This document shows positions 19,950 to 28,369 of a stretch of DNA of 64,000 nucleotides, in pieces; the stretch's first letter is position 1; the number at the start of each line of letters is the position of its first letter. The position numbers were made by a program, and so were the translations under genes. This DNA is from Saccharicrinis sp963677655 (GTDB taxonomy: Bacteria; Bacteroidota; Bacteroidia; Bacteroidales; Marinilabiliaceae): NCBI GenBank assembly GCA_963677655.1, contig OY782088.1; one strand, written 5' to 3'. The notes under the pieces were generated by a model. That model had not been told where the DNA came from. It did not search any database and saw only the letters and a program-made list of their open reading frames with translations.

Positions 19950-20666
19950 ATGGAAGAGGGCAAACTTTATACTGAGCTTAAACAGTTGAGATATTTATTA
20001 GCAAAAATTGTAGGTACACAAGACCTGCCCAAAAGAGAACAATTCTCAAAGGAAGCAGTTAAAAAAGCAGCTTCAGATTTTCGTAAGTTGCAAACGGAAA
20101 GAGGTGAATGGATTCCTGAACATGATATTTCTAAAATTATTCGCAAGGCTGGATATCGTGCCGGAAGATTTATCATTGAAAAATTCAATTTTAAGAACTA
20201 CTATATACGTGGACAACAATACTTTTTTAGTAGAAAAGATTTAATTGAACTCAATAAAGAGCTTAAAGCACGAAAAATCAATTTAGGAAAGTATATGGAG
20301 CTTGAAGAAGACAAGGATAAGTTCCATAAATATCTTGACGAATTAAAACAAGGCAAAAAAAGACGACCACGATATAAAATTCCAGACCAACTTAAGGATA
20401 TAGAAAGTCAGCCATATAATCACCCTCCAAAAGAAAAAGTATTAGCACACATTGATGTACTTATGGAAGAGTTTAACAACGATAAGTTGATTGAATACAT
20501 TGATATTTTTAATGACAACTACGCCATGTATAAACAGATTTATTACTTCGACCGTTATGTAGACCCCGATATCAAGAAAAAATGTAATAGATGGTGTTTT
20601 GAATTTAATTATGCTCAAACCGCTTTGAGAGAAATTCGAAAAATTCGTAGTCAGGTAATTTATTAA
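19950..20666 (+). CDS. Unrecognised basic protein
   Basis: A 238-residue, strongly charged and helical protein with no domain I can name. Residues 35-95 resemble a small winged-helix or DNA-binding fold in outline: a helix ending ISKIIRKAGYRAGRFIIEKF, then an aromatic beta-like stretch with RGQQYFFSRKD. A basic patch KQGKKRRPRYK follows near 130, and the C-terminal half is rich in Tyr and Phe. It sits alone between two copies of a 17-bp repeat. Its position in the accessory region and its basic character fit a DNA-binding accessory protein, but this is inference only. Confidence 0.65.
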   Translation: MEEGKLYTELKQLRYLLAKIVGTQDLPKREQFSKEAVKKAASDFRKLQTERGEWIPEHDISKIIRKAGYRAGRFIIEKFNFKNYYIRGQQYFFSRKDLIELNKELKARKINLGKYMELEEDKDKFHKYLDELKQGKKRRPRYKIPDQLKDIESQPYNHPPKEKVLAHIDVLMEEFNNDKLIEYIDIFNDNYAMYKQIYYFDRYVDPDIKKKCNRWCFEFNYAQTALREIRKIRSQVIY

Positions 20667-21007
20667 GAATAAGACATTTTTTCTATCTTAGCAACACTAT
20701 CTATCAAGGGTATAATTGAATAAATTATGCCCAATATTTTTAAATATATCTTACAAATAAGCCTTCATCATGGGCTTATTCTTGCTTGTACCTGTTACAT
20801 TAGTCCGATAAGTTCACAAAGTACCCTACAAAATTGGCAAAGCTTTAGAAAGTACGTTTCAAATACTCGAATTATACTCGAATTCAGTTCAGTTATTCAA
20901 AAAAGCAATAAAAAGGAAGTAAATGTAGTATTAAAGCGGTTAATGAACCTGTTTTTTCGTGCATTGAGAATGTGTTCAGCTGATAATTTCAACCATAAAT
21001 CAAAACT
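20667..21007. other. 340-bp stretch with a hairpin but no convincing gene
   Basis: The stretch contains the second 17-bp repeat and a hairpin with arms AATAAGCC (20756-20763) and GGCTTATT (20773-20780). The hairpin lacks a following T run, so it may be an RNA structure rather than a terminator. A 94-codon open frame (20727-21011) crosses it and overlaps the next start, but its composition is not protein-like enough for me to call it. Confidence 0.4.
20702..20718 (+). repeat. Second copy of exact 17-bp direct repeat TATCAAGGGTATAATTG
   Basis: Identical to 19845-19861, 857 bp away in the same orientation. Together the copies flank the orphan gene at 19950-20666. Confidence 0.55.
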
Positions 21008-21244
21008 ATGAAGCTACGCAGAACTATTTTAAAACAGGAGCTTGCGGTTAAATTATACCCAGACAGTGTAAATTCGGAATCTGCAATGCAGTTGCTTCGT
21101 AAAGAAATTAGAAGAACTCCTGCATTAAATCATAAACTGTATAAACACTGCCCCAAAAGTAATACCCCATATTTTACACATAAGCAACTAGAAGTGTTGC
21201 TTGAACATTATTGTATTAATGCAGATGAATTTGAAATGCTTTGA
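21008..21244 (+). CDS. DUF4248 family small protein
   Basis: A 78-residue protein that fits DUF4248, a family found in Bacteroidota, often in mobile or accessory regions. The features are an N-terminal helix with ELAVKLYPDS, a central LRKEIRRTPALNHKLY and a C-terminal FTHKQLEVLLEHY. The arrangement resembles a compact helix-turn-helix. Its function is unknown. The stop codon falls inside a tandem decamer repeat, so a change in repeat number would alter the C-terminal sequence and probably the position of the stop. Confidence 0.7.
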   Translation: MKLRRTILKQELAVKLYPDSVNSESAMQLLRKEIRRTPALNHKLYKHCPKSNTPYFTHKQLEVLLEHYCINADEFEML

Positions 21245-21260
21245 AATGCTTTGAAATACT
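21231..21260 (+). repeat. Tandem decamer TTGAAATGCT, three copies
   Basis: Two perfect copies (21231-21240, 21241-21250) and one with a single change (21251-21260). The gene ending at 21244 stops within the second copy. Confidence 0.85.
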
Positions 21261-21399
21261 TAGCAAATTCAGTAGAAATATAAAACAATCAGCATCTGTA
21301 CAGATATTATTAACTGTTAACAAAATTGAGTAAATTGGCGATGTATTTTAATCATGTGTATACCTTCAGAACTATTATTGAATAGCTTACAAATCTTAA

Positions 21400-22506
21400 A
21401 TGACAAAAGAACAAAAACAACGAATAAAAGAGCTTGAATGCGAATTTGAAATTATTGACGAGATTAAGATTGAATATATATACTCCGAAGTATATAATAT
21501 AAATCGAGTTAGTAAGAAGCAAGTAATATTTGGTAATGTAGATCCTGAAGATAATCCTGATTTCAAGATTGAAATCAAAGAAACAGAGTCAAATAATATT
21601 AGTACGCATTATTTCTACAAAGAAAACGATATTCATTTTTATGAAGAATTAAACAGAAACTACAAAAGCTATACAGGGAAACTTTTAAAAGTTATTAGGT
21701 ACAAAATTTGCTTTAAAAAACCATTTTATTCCTATGATAAAAAATTTACTCCCCCTATTGTAAAGAAAGATATTAATTGGCAAAAAATTAAAGAACAGAT
21801 ATCATTTATAGGTCCATATTTTGAATGGGAAGATCCAAATCTTGAAGTCGGTATATTATTTATAATAAGTGACATCAACAAAACAGTAAACGGCGGCTTT
21901 GTTGATGAGAAGATTTATTCGGAAAATTTAATGTATCCACACATCATGGAACCCCATGACGAATATGTAATTGCAGGACTCAGGAGTACGATTTTTGAAA
22001 TGAGAAGAAGAAAAATACCAGTAAAACATATAACTTATTGTACCTTCAATTATAGAGTCTCAGAGTGCAATTTATTAAAAAGTCCTTATGGGTATTCATG
22101 CTCTTCGTATGATTTGACCATAAAGTCAGACTCTAATCAATTACTGAAAAGAAAAATTACAGCCACAGAATACCAATATATATTTAGAAGTTCTCCAAAA
22201 AATCGGGAATTAATTATAGGTAATCTTGTTGAAATGATAAAGTTCAATGTAATTTTTGATTGGCATTTTTTTAAATATACTGAAAAAAAACTTGATGGAA
22301 GCCAAATAATAACGGAAGATTGCAAGTACCCGAGCTCTATTCCTATTTTGGAAATGGACAAAGGGAAAAAGATAATTACTAATTCAGTTCAGAGTGATTT
22401 TATATTTAAAAATGGACGAGAACCATATTATTATCTTCAAGAGCATATAATAAAAACTTTTGAATTGATTAATAGGAATGAAGTAGGTGGTTTCATTAAG
22501 ATCTAA
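21400..22506 (+). CDS. Orphan protein of unknown function
   Basis: A 368-residue soluble protein rich in Tyr, Phe, Lys and Ile, with no motif I recognise and no signal or membrane segment. The first 60 residues are charged and helical; the middle has alternating beta-like stretches such as IKEQISFIGPYFEWED. Its AT-rich composition matches the restriction region rather than the GC-richer block that starts at 22.6 kb. It is the last gene before that block. No operon partner is evident. It could be a defence or toxin component, but nothing in the sequence shows this. Confidence 0.65.
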   Translation: MTKEQKQRIKELECEFEIIDEIKIEYIYSEVYNINRVSKKQVIFGNVDPEDNPDFKIEIKETESNNISTHYFYKENDIHFYEELNRNYKSYTGKLLKVIRYKICFKKPFYSYDKKFTPPIVKKDINWQKIKEQISFIGPYFEWEDPNLEVGILFIISDINKTVNGGFVDEKIYSENLMYPHIMEPHDEYVIAGLRSTIFEMRRRKIPVKHITYCTFNYRVSECNLLKSPYGYSCSSYDLTIKSDSNQLLKRKITATEYQYIFRSSPKNRELIIGNLVEMIKFNVIFDWHFFKYTEKKLDGSQIITEDCKYPSSIPILEMDKGKKIITNSVQSDFIFKNGREPYYYLQEHIIKTFELINRNEVGGFIKI

Positions 22507-22615
22507 GAACTTGAGTTTTTTATTGAAATCATGTTTTTTCATTTCATTCTGTCACATTTTGTTTAATTACATTCTGCTACGTTACGAATCGATAGTCTCG
22601 AAATTATAGAGTTAT

Positions 22616-25081
22616 ATGTTTGCTCCCACTATGGAAGCAAGCACAAAAAAAGTATTAGGCACATTAGCAGTTGCAGCAGCCGTTGGCGGTGGTTTTTACC
22701 TGATTAAAAAAGGCAAGAAACTTTTGTCCGGTGCAAAAATGAACTTTGCACTCCTTGGTTTTCGTATTCATAAACTGGATTTTCAAGAGGTTCAGTTTGC
22801 TGTAAAACTTCGCTGCTACAATCCTACAAAAGCTCCTATCACTTTAGCTGTTAACCAAGTTGTAGCCAAATACAAAGGTTCGGCAATCGCTTACTCCACC
22901 CCTGACATTAAAGGTCTGACCATTCCGGCAGGTAAATCTCAAGAACCGGAAATCTTATTTCAAGTGCCTTACCTGAATCTAATGGGTAAAGGCTTGACTA
23001 TGGCTGCACTTCAAAATACGCAACAGCTTAAAGCCGATATGACCTTTACGCTAACCATCAGCGTGAACGGGGAAACTATTACCACTACGCAAAATTTAAC
23101 AGACGATAATATGAGCGGATTAGCATTGGGAGAATTGGGTATTGTTTCCGGCCCACGTAATACAAAAGACGGTCGCAAATACAATCACCTCATAAAAAAA
23201 GCATCCGGCAAAGATGTATTTGTAAAGAACGGTAATGTTCTGGAAACTGTTGAAAGTTGTATTGACTTGGTTGCCGAACACTACCTCGAAGTTGAAGAAC
23301 TGGCTAAGATGCTACAAGGCGATTCACTGAAAAGCACCTGCCGGAACATCTTTGATTTTTCCTATTCCTACCTGCAATATCACAAAGATAAAAATGGAAC
23401 GGAACAACTCCGTACCCCTGCCCGAAGTTGGCTCGATGGGCAAATCAGGTTCAAGCAACAGGGCAAAAAATCATCCGGTATTGATTGCGATGATTACAGC
23501 ATTTTTGTGGGTTCTATCCTAAAATGTCTGGGTATTCCATTCAAATTCAGAATTACCAAATACGATGGTAAAAGGAACTTTCAGCACATCTATGTTTTTG
23601 TTCCTGCCATAGGAGATAGCGAAGATGAAATCATTATCGACCCGGTACTTTCCAAATTTGACTACCAGAAACCATACAGCTTTGAAAAGTCTGACTTTAA
23701 TATGTCACCACTTCAAATGGTTGCAGGTGTTCATGGTGTTGATGGGCTGACTGGTTCTACTTCGTTGGGCTTACCCATTTACGCTTTATCAGGAATAGAT
23801 TATGCCGGGGGAAGCATGGCAAATGATGATGCAGACCTTATGGCTATTGTTTCCGGTATTGACTTTGAAGATACGGTAAACGGTTTAGGAGAACCGGATA
23901 CAGCCACATTAAACTACCTCAAACGTACCCGTAACTTCTTGCTTAAAAACAAGGAGAATAAAGGCAAGATGGCTCACATACAGAACCCTGACCAGTTCAT
24001 TAGTATGCTTGACCAAGCCATTAAGTTCTGGCACACTCCACAGCGAGAAAAAGTACTGGATAAACTGGCGAATATTGAAGAAGCTCTTGCCGAAAAAGGA
24101 CTGATTAAATATGATGTTGATGCCATTGAAGGGCTGATGGAGTTTGACGATTTAGAAAATGAAATGGATGGTCTGGGCAGAAGAAAACGCAGAGGTCGCT
24201 TTTGGAGAGCTATTAAACGTGTAGGCAAGAAAATTGGTAAGGTAGCTAAGAAAGTGGTTAAAGCGGTTGTTCGGTTTAATCCCTTGTCAATAGCTATTCG
24301 CAACGGATTATTGGCAGCCTTACGCCTGAATATGTTTGGTATTGCCAAGAAACTACAATACGCCTATTTACCGGATAACCTTGCAGCTAAACACAATATT
24401 GATGCTAAGAAATTAAAGGACTTAAAGAAACGCCACAATCGGGTTCGCAAGCTCTTTAAAGGATTACAGGGAAAAGAAAAGAACCTGAGAAAAGCCATTC
24501 TGAAAGGCGCAAAACAAAAGAGTTCTGACTTCTCCTTAAAAGGTATGGATGGATTATTAGCCGATTTACAAGGTTTGGAATCCATTGGAGAATTGGCAGA
24601 ACTGGGACAAATGGGTGCAGTTGCTACAGCAGCATCGGTTGGTGCAGCTACCGGAGTTCTGGCCAAAATCAAAAGTTGGCTCAAACCCGTAAAAAACATC
24701 TTTACCAAAATCAAAAACAAGGTTGCTCCAAACAGACAAGCAGCTCCACAGCCAACGGACACGCAATCATACAATATGCAGGATATGGTGCAACCATTAA
24801 CACCAGTGGCACCCATCAGTCCTGCGAACATTAATGTACCACAAGTAACCACTCCAATTACCCCGGTTGCGCCAATGCAAAAATCAGCAAGTGTATCTGC
24901 TACGGTTAATCCGAAGAAAGGCATGAGCAAAGGAGCTAAAATCGGAATAGGTCTGGGAGTGGCTGCATTAATTGGAACCGGAGTTTATTTTATGTTCCGC
25001 AAGGATGATGAGCCAAAGAGCAAGTCAACTCCTAAGAAATCCACAGAGAAGAAATCATTGGGAAGCATCTCGCTTCAATAA
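22616..25081 (+). CDS. Membrane-anchored LEA14-like plus transglutaminase-like virion protein
   Basis: An 821-residue protein; a second ATG at 22631 is possible. A transmembrane segment lies near residues 15-32 (LGTLAVAAAVGGGFYLI). An LEA14/WHy-like beta domain spans about 45-165, with RCYNPTKAPITL as its signature. A transglutaminase-like domain follows with a plausible triad Cys291 (GIDCDDY), His324 (FQHIY) and Asp342 (IIDPV). The next part is very basic (RRKRRGRFWRAIKRVGKK), then Pro- and Gln-rich, with a second membrane segment near the C-terminus (IGLGVAALIGTGVYFMF). Two membrane spans, a basic region and a cross-linking or protease domain fit an internal membrane protein of a lipid-containing virion. 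The function is inferred. Confidence 0.7.
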   Translation: MFAPTMEASTKKVLGTLAVAAAVGGGFYLIKKGKKLLSGAKMNFALLGFRIHKLDFQEVQFAVKLRCYNPTKAPITLAVNQVVAKYKGSAIAYSTPDIKGLTIPAGKSQEPEILFQVPYLNLMGKGLTMAALQNTQQLKADMTFTLTISVNGETITTTQNLTDDNMSGLALGELGIVSGPRNTKDGRKYNHLIKKASGKDVFVKNGNVLETVESCIDLVAEHYLEVEELAKMLQGDSLKSTCRNIFDFSYSYLQYHKDKNGTEQLRTPARSWLDGQIRFKQQGKKSSGIDCDDYSIFVGSILKCLGIPFKFRITKYDGKRNFQHIYVFVPAIGDSEDEIIIDPVLSKFDYQKPYSFEKSDFNMSPLQMVAGVHGVDGLTGSTSLGLPIYALSGIDYAGGSMANDDADLMAIVSGIDFEDTVNGLGEPDTATLNYLKRTRNFLLKNKENKGKMAHIQNPDQFISMLDQAIKFWHTPQREKVLDKLANIEEALAEKGLIKYDVDAIEGLMEFDDLENEMDGLGRRKRRGRFWRAIKRVGKKIGKVAKKVVKAVVRFNPLSIAIRNGLLAALRLNMFGIAKKLQYAYLPDNLAAKHNIDAKKLKDLKKRHNRVRKLFKGLQGKEKNLRKAILKGAKQKSSDFSLKGMDGLLADLQGLESIGELAELGQMGAVATAASVGAATGVLAKIKSWLKPVKNIFTKIKNKVAPNRQAAPQPTDTQSYNMQDMVQPLTPVAPISPANINVPQVTTPITPVAPMQKSASVSATVNPKKGMSKGAKIGIGLGVAALIGTGVYFMFRKDDEPKSKSTPKKSTEKKSLGSISLQ

Positions 25082-25113
25082 CAAATGCAATTCAATAAAT
25101 AAAAATTAGAAAC

Positions 25114-25776
25114 ATGGCAGTTAAAAAAACTACGAGTCAAACTCGTGCAAGAACAAGGTCAACCGCCACAAAGATTGACTTTATGAAAGCCACCAACAAC
25201 ATAGGCAAGCCTATTGCTGCCGTAGCAGGGTTTGCTGTTGGTAAGTATGCACTTAAAAAACTTGAAAAGAGTCCAACGGTAAGCGGACTTCTGGGTTCTG
25301 ATATGAAAACCTACATCGTTCCGGCAGCGGTTACAATGGGTGGTTTGGTTGCTACACAGTTTACAAAAAATGAATATGTCAAAATTGGTTTGGTAGGTGC
25401 AGCAGGTGCAGGTGTTGAATCCATCGTTAAGAAAGCCACAGGTAAAACCATCCTTCAAGGACTGGAAGGTTTAATGGGTGATGAATACACCGATTACGAG
25501 GAAGTAGATGGACTACAGGCATTGAACCCGGTTACTCAAGCTCTTCCGGCAGCAGACATTGACATCGAAAGAGAAATCCAAGCTTCGGTTTCTGGTGCAG
25601 CAACTGATTTTAGCATGAGCGATGAACCAATGGGCAGCGCAGCAAGAGATTATTCCATGTCAGATGAGCCAATCGGTTCGGATGATGACGAGGAAGAAGC
25701 AGTTGGTAAGATAACCAACCTTGACCCGGACAGCATGGACTACGACATCTTTTCGGGCGATATGATGGAATCCTAG
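25114..25776 (+). CDS. Small membrane protein, probable virion membrane component
   Basis: A 220-residue protein. A basic N-terminus rich in Thr and Arg is followed by glycine- and alanine-rich hydrophobic stretches (GKPIAAVAGFAVGKYAL, VPAAVTMGGLVAT, IGLVGAAGAGVESIV) that could cross or line a membrane. The C-terminal 80 residues are strongly acidic and contain two near-identical copies of YSMSDEPIGS or a close variant. It lies 32 bp after the transglutaminase-like gene and just ahead of the arginine-rich candidate capsid gene. A structural role in a lipid-containing virion is the best guess; I do not recognise a family. Confidence 0.6.
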   Translation: MAVKKTTSQTRARTRSTATKIDFMKATNNIGKPIAAVAGFAVGKYALKKLEKSPTVSGLLGSDMKTYIVPAAVTMGGLVATQFTKNEYVKIGLVGAAGAGVESIVKKATGKTILQGLEGLMGDEYTDYEEVDGLQALNPVTQALPAADIDIEREIQASVSGAATDFSMSDEPMGSAARDYSMSDEPIGSDDDEEEAVGKITNLDPDSMDYDIFSGDMMES

Positions 25777-25840
25777 TTCCACCAACCTTTGAAGCAATTT
25801 GAACTAATCAATTTTTAATAACACAAAAGAGAGTAAAATC

Positions 25841-26686
25841 ATGGCAGAAATTAACGAGCAAAATGATTTGTATCCTTCAATGGAAGAGGTTGAAGGTTTA
25901 GAGGAAGCGATTCTTGATAAAGAAGAAGACGCATTAGAAAAAGAGGAAGACCAAGATGATGCGGTCGAAGGCATTGGCGACTTAGGGCGTTCACGCCGTA
26001 GAAGCAGGCGCAGAGCCAGACGTTCACGCAGACGTAGCAGTCGCAAACGTTCTGTCCGCAGGTCGTACAATGCTGGTGCAAGAAGTGTTGCTGTAAAAAC
26101 TGGTTTAACCAGAAACCTGACTTCAAAAGGTCAGTTTGAGCTTCGCAGACAGCAATTGCCACCGGAGATTCAAAAGGCATTGAAAGATGCACGTATGCAA
26201 ACCGTTGATGCAGCTATCTACACGGTAAAGAGCATTAAGGATAAGTCCGATATTGATTTGATGGAAGCATCAGACGATAAGAAATCAGGACGTACCAACC
26301 TGAATCGTGCGCAATTGGATAGCGGAAAGTACTTCTTGTTAACTGACATTGTTCTGGAGTATGCTCATGGAGCTTCGGAGGAAGATATTGACCCGGCAGA
26401 TTTTGCCTTTGGTCAGTTTGCATTACCACCGCAAATCCTTAACGGTACGTTTGAAATGACCTTGGGAACTAAGGTAATTATGCCTGAAATCTCATGTGCT
26501 GTATTCGATGATACCGATACGACCAAGCGCAAGTTCCAATACAAACTGGCGAATCCAAAATGGTTAAAACCATCAATGGACATCACGCCAAAGCTGAACA
26601 TGCCTAAAGCAATCAATAATGGCGATAAGGTGTTTAACCCTGCCGTTAAAGTAACGCTACTGGGTACTATCACAGAGAAAGCATAG
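25841..26686 (+). CDS. Arginine-rich candidate capsid protein (jelly-roll-like)
   Basis: A 281-residue protein with three parts. The N-terminus is acidic (about 1-48). A dense arginine arm (about 49-75, repeated RRSRRRARRSRRRSS type) could bind nucleic acid or a membrane. The remaining 200 residues look all-beta, with strands such as YFLLTDIVLEYA, GTFEMTLGTKVIMPEI, PSMDITPKLNM and AVKVTLLGT. That pattern and the basic arm resemble icosahedral capsid proteins with jelly-roll folds. A strong hairpin terminator follows, as expected of a highly expressed structural gene. The fold is inferred from strand pattern only and no family is recognised. Confidence 0.55.
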   Translation: MAEINEQNDLYPSMEEVEGLEEAILDKEEDALEKEEDQDDAVEGIGDLGRSRRRSRRRARRSRRRSSRKRSVRRSYNAGARSVAVKTGLTRNLTSKGQFELRRQQLPPEIQKALKDARMQTVDAAIYTVKSIKDKSDIDLMEASDDKKSGRTNLNRAQLDSGKYFLLTDIVLEYAHGASEEDIDPADFAFGQFALPPQILNGTFEMTLGTKVIMPEISCAVFDDTDTTKRKFQYKLANPKWLKPSMDITPKLNMPKAINNGDKVFNPAVKVTLLGTITEKA

Positions 26687-26709
26687 TAACTGAGTTTGTT
26701 CATAATCGC

Positions 26710-26743
26710 AAAGGGGGCGGTATTCCTGCCGTTCCCTTTCTTT
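26710..26743 (+). terminator. Hairpin terminator after the candidate capsid gene
   Basis: Arms AAAGGG (26710-26715) and CCCTTT (26734-26739) with inner CGG/CCG pairs and a C-broken T run. It would separate the candidate capsid transcript from the genes downstream. Confidence 0.6.
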
Positions 26744-26758
26744 CCTAATTAATTACGA

Positions 26759-27139
26759 ATGGAAGCACAAGAGAATATTAAGAAACTACAGGTTGTAAAG
26801 TTTGAGGTTAAGAAAGGTCAAACCTTTGAGTTTAACGGCAATACCAAAACAGAGCATGACCGCATTAAGGGCATCTTTCTTCGTTTGTCAAACCAACAAG
26901 CTTTGCCGGGTGCAACTTTAAGGGTTTGGATTGATGATACAGAAATCATTCCGGACGATACCGAAGTGGCTCTTTTACACCATAACGATGATATGAGTAT
27001 TCAGGATGTTGCCTTTCCGGTAGATGAGAAAGCCAAGAACAGCCCGGTACGAATTATCTACAAAGACAACAGCGAAAACCTTGCAGTAAGCGATAGCTAC
27101 GATGTTCGTGTGTATCTGTTAGCCGAAGTGAATAAGTAA
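26759..27139 (+). CDS. Small beta-rich candidate virion protein
   Basis: A 126-residue, apparently all-beta protein. Strand-like stretches follow in order: VVKFEVKKGQTFEF, RIKGIFLRLS, ATLRVWIDDTEII, VAFPVDE, SPVRIIYKDN and YDVRVYLLAEV. The order and spacing parallel the C-terminal parts of the genes just before and after it, which suggests related single jelly-roll-like folds. It has no signal peptide. It is probably a capsid or vertex component. No named family is recognised. Confidence 0.5.
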   Translation: MEAQENIKKLQVVKFEVKKGQTFEFNGNTKTEHDRIKGIFLRLSNQQALPGATLRVWIDDTEIIPDDTEVALLHHNDDMSIQDVAFPVDEKAKNSPVRIIYKDNSENLAVSDSYDVRVYLLAEVNK

Positions 27140-27248
27140 AATTTATCACCCCCATCGAGATGAAACGAGCCACGATAATATCAACCGAAACACCGGAATT
27201 ATTCTTTTGGCGAGTTCCATGTGGCAATTGAAAGACAAACACATTCAC

Positions 27249-28025
27249 ATGAAAAGATACTTTGTTATATCCCACCAATCGAAAGATAATAGTCACATTA
27301 ACGTTCAGGACTTGCTACCTGCATCTTGTAAGTTAATTACCGGAATTGCTGTAAATGCTACCGCAAAGCAGGATGGTCAGTTAGAGGATGTAACCGAGTT
27401 ATTGTCATTCCCAAAGCAACTGATAACTGATTTACTGGCACAGGACAGCATTATTGATTTGTTTTATTCCTACTTGCGCACACGTTCAAGTGAGGAAGAT
27501 AGCCGGGCATATTTTGTAAGTGATATGCTACCTGAAATCACATGGATATTAAGTGAGAACATCAAGTACACTTGCCTGAATGATTTAGAACAGGAAGAAC
27601 TGGAGCAAAACATTACTGACACATTCAATAACGAATTTACGGATTACCTCTATGGTGAAGTTGGTTTGTATGAGAAAGGTAAATACCTAAACAATCTTGA
27701 ATTTGCCGATTTGATTGCCCAACACACTTTGATGTTCGCCTATAAAAAACGTGAAGATGTGTTTTTGCATATCAAGCAGGAATTTAAACGTCCGGAACCA
27801 TACGAATGTGGCAATATCAGTTTGCTTGTAAACGGCAACAGCTTCTTACTTCGTGATTACATGGTGACAGCTAACCGAAAGGTACGTCACATGATAAAAG
27901 AGATTATCCCCTTCCATGAACCATTGGAAGTGAACAGCAATATCCATACGGTTTTCAAGAGTAATAAGAACAGTGATAACAACACTTTAACCCTTAGAAT
28001 TTACATTGAATATGAACACGAGTGA
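27249..28025 (+). CDS. Candidate virion protein with split beta-sandwich
   Basis: A 258-residue protein if ATG 27249 is used; an in-frame ATG at 27219 is also possible. Beta-like ends (PASCKLITGIAVNAT near the start; NISLLVNGNSFLL, IIPFHEPLEVNSNI and LTLRIYIEYEHE at the end) surround an acidic helical middle of about 130 residues. The end strands resemble those of the adjacent 126-residue protein. It overlaps the next gene by 14 bases. A capsid or penton role is inferred from context and strand pattern. Confidence 0.5.
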   Translation: MKRYFVISHQSKDNSHINVQDLLPASCKLITGIAVNATAKQDGQLEDVTELLSFPKQLITDLLAQDSIIDLFYSYLRTRSSEEDSRAYFVSDMLPEITWILSENIKYTCLNDLEQEELEQNITDTFNNEFTDYLYGEVGLYEKGKYLNNLEFADLIAQHTLMFAYKKREDVFLHIKQEFKRPEPYECGNISLLVNGNSFLLRDYMVTANRKVRHMIKEIIPFHEPLEVNSNIHTVFKSNKNSDNNTLTLRIYIEYEHE

Positions 28026-28362
28026 GTTATTACATACCATCGCTAAAGACCGTATTGCCGGAATGCGAACCATTGACAGTTACCAGTTAAAACCAACGGT
28101 CATTCGTGTTACTGAAGCCAATCAGACATTGGATTTAAAGAATGATATGTGGATTCTGAACACCAAAGGATTGCCCGGAAGCATCGAAGAAATGGAACTG
28201 GTAAGCTCTGACAATGTATTCACCGCAACACCCGAAGAATACGAGTTCATGGACGAATACCGCTATCAGGTTTTTACCGATTACATCGACATTAAAACCA
28301 ATACAGAGAGCTTTAAGCCTTATCACTTAGAGTTTGTAAAGATTATCCCACACCGAAATTAA
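28012..28362 (+). CDS. Small beta-rich candidate virion protein
   Basis: A 116-residue protein starting at ATG 28012, inside the end of the preceding gene. Strand-like segments (PTVIRVTEANQTLDL, DMWILNTKG, IEEMELVSSDNVF, YQVFTDYIDIKTN, PYHLEFVKIIP) suggest a beta-sandwich, the fourth in a row. No family is recognised. Tight coupling to the preceding gene suggests the two products are needed together. Confidence 0.5.
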   Translation: MNTSELLHTIAKDRIAGMRTIDSYQLKPTVIRVTEANQTLDLKNDMWILNTKGLPGSIEEMELVSSDNVFTATPEEYEFMDEYRYQVFTDYIDIKTNTESFKPYHLEFVKIIPHRN

Positions 28363-28369
28363 TAATGAT

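Noticed and set aside
20727..21011. 94-codon open frame ahead of the DUF4248 gene
   Set aside because: It has unprotein-like composition, crosses a hairpin and has no ribosome-binding context. I kept it only as part of the described gap.
24364..24930. 188-codon minus-strand frame
   Set aside because: It lies wholly inside the transglutaminase-like gene and its Cys- and Phe-rich product is typical of an antisense shadow.
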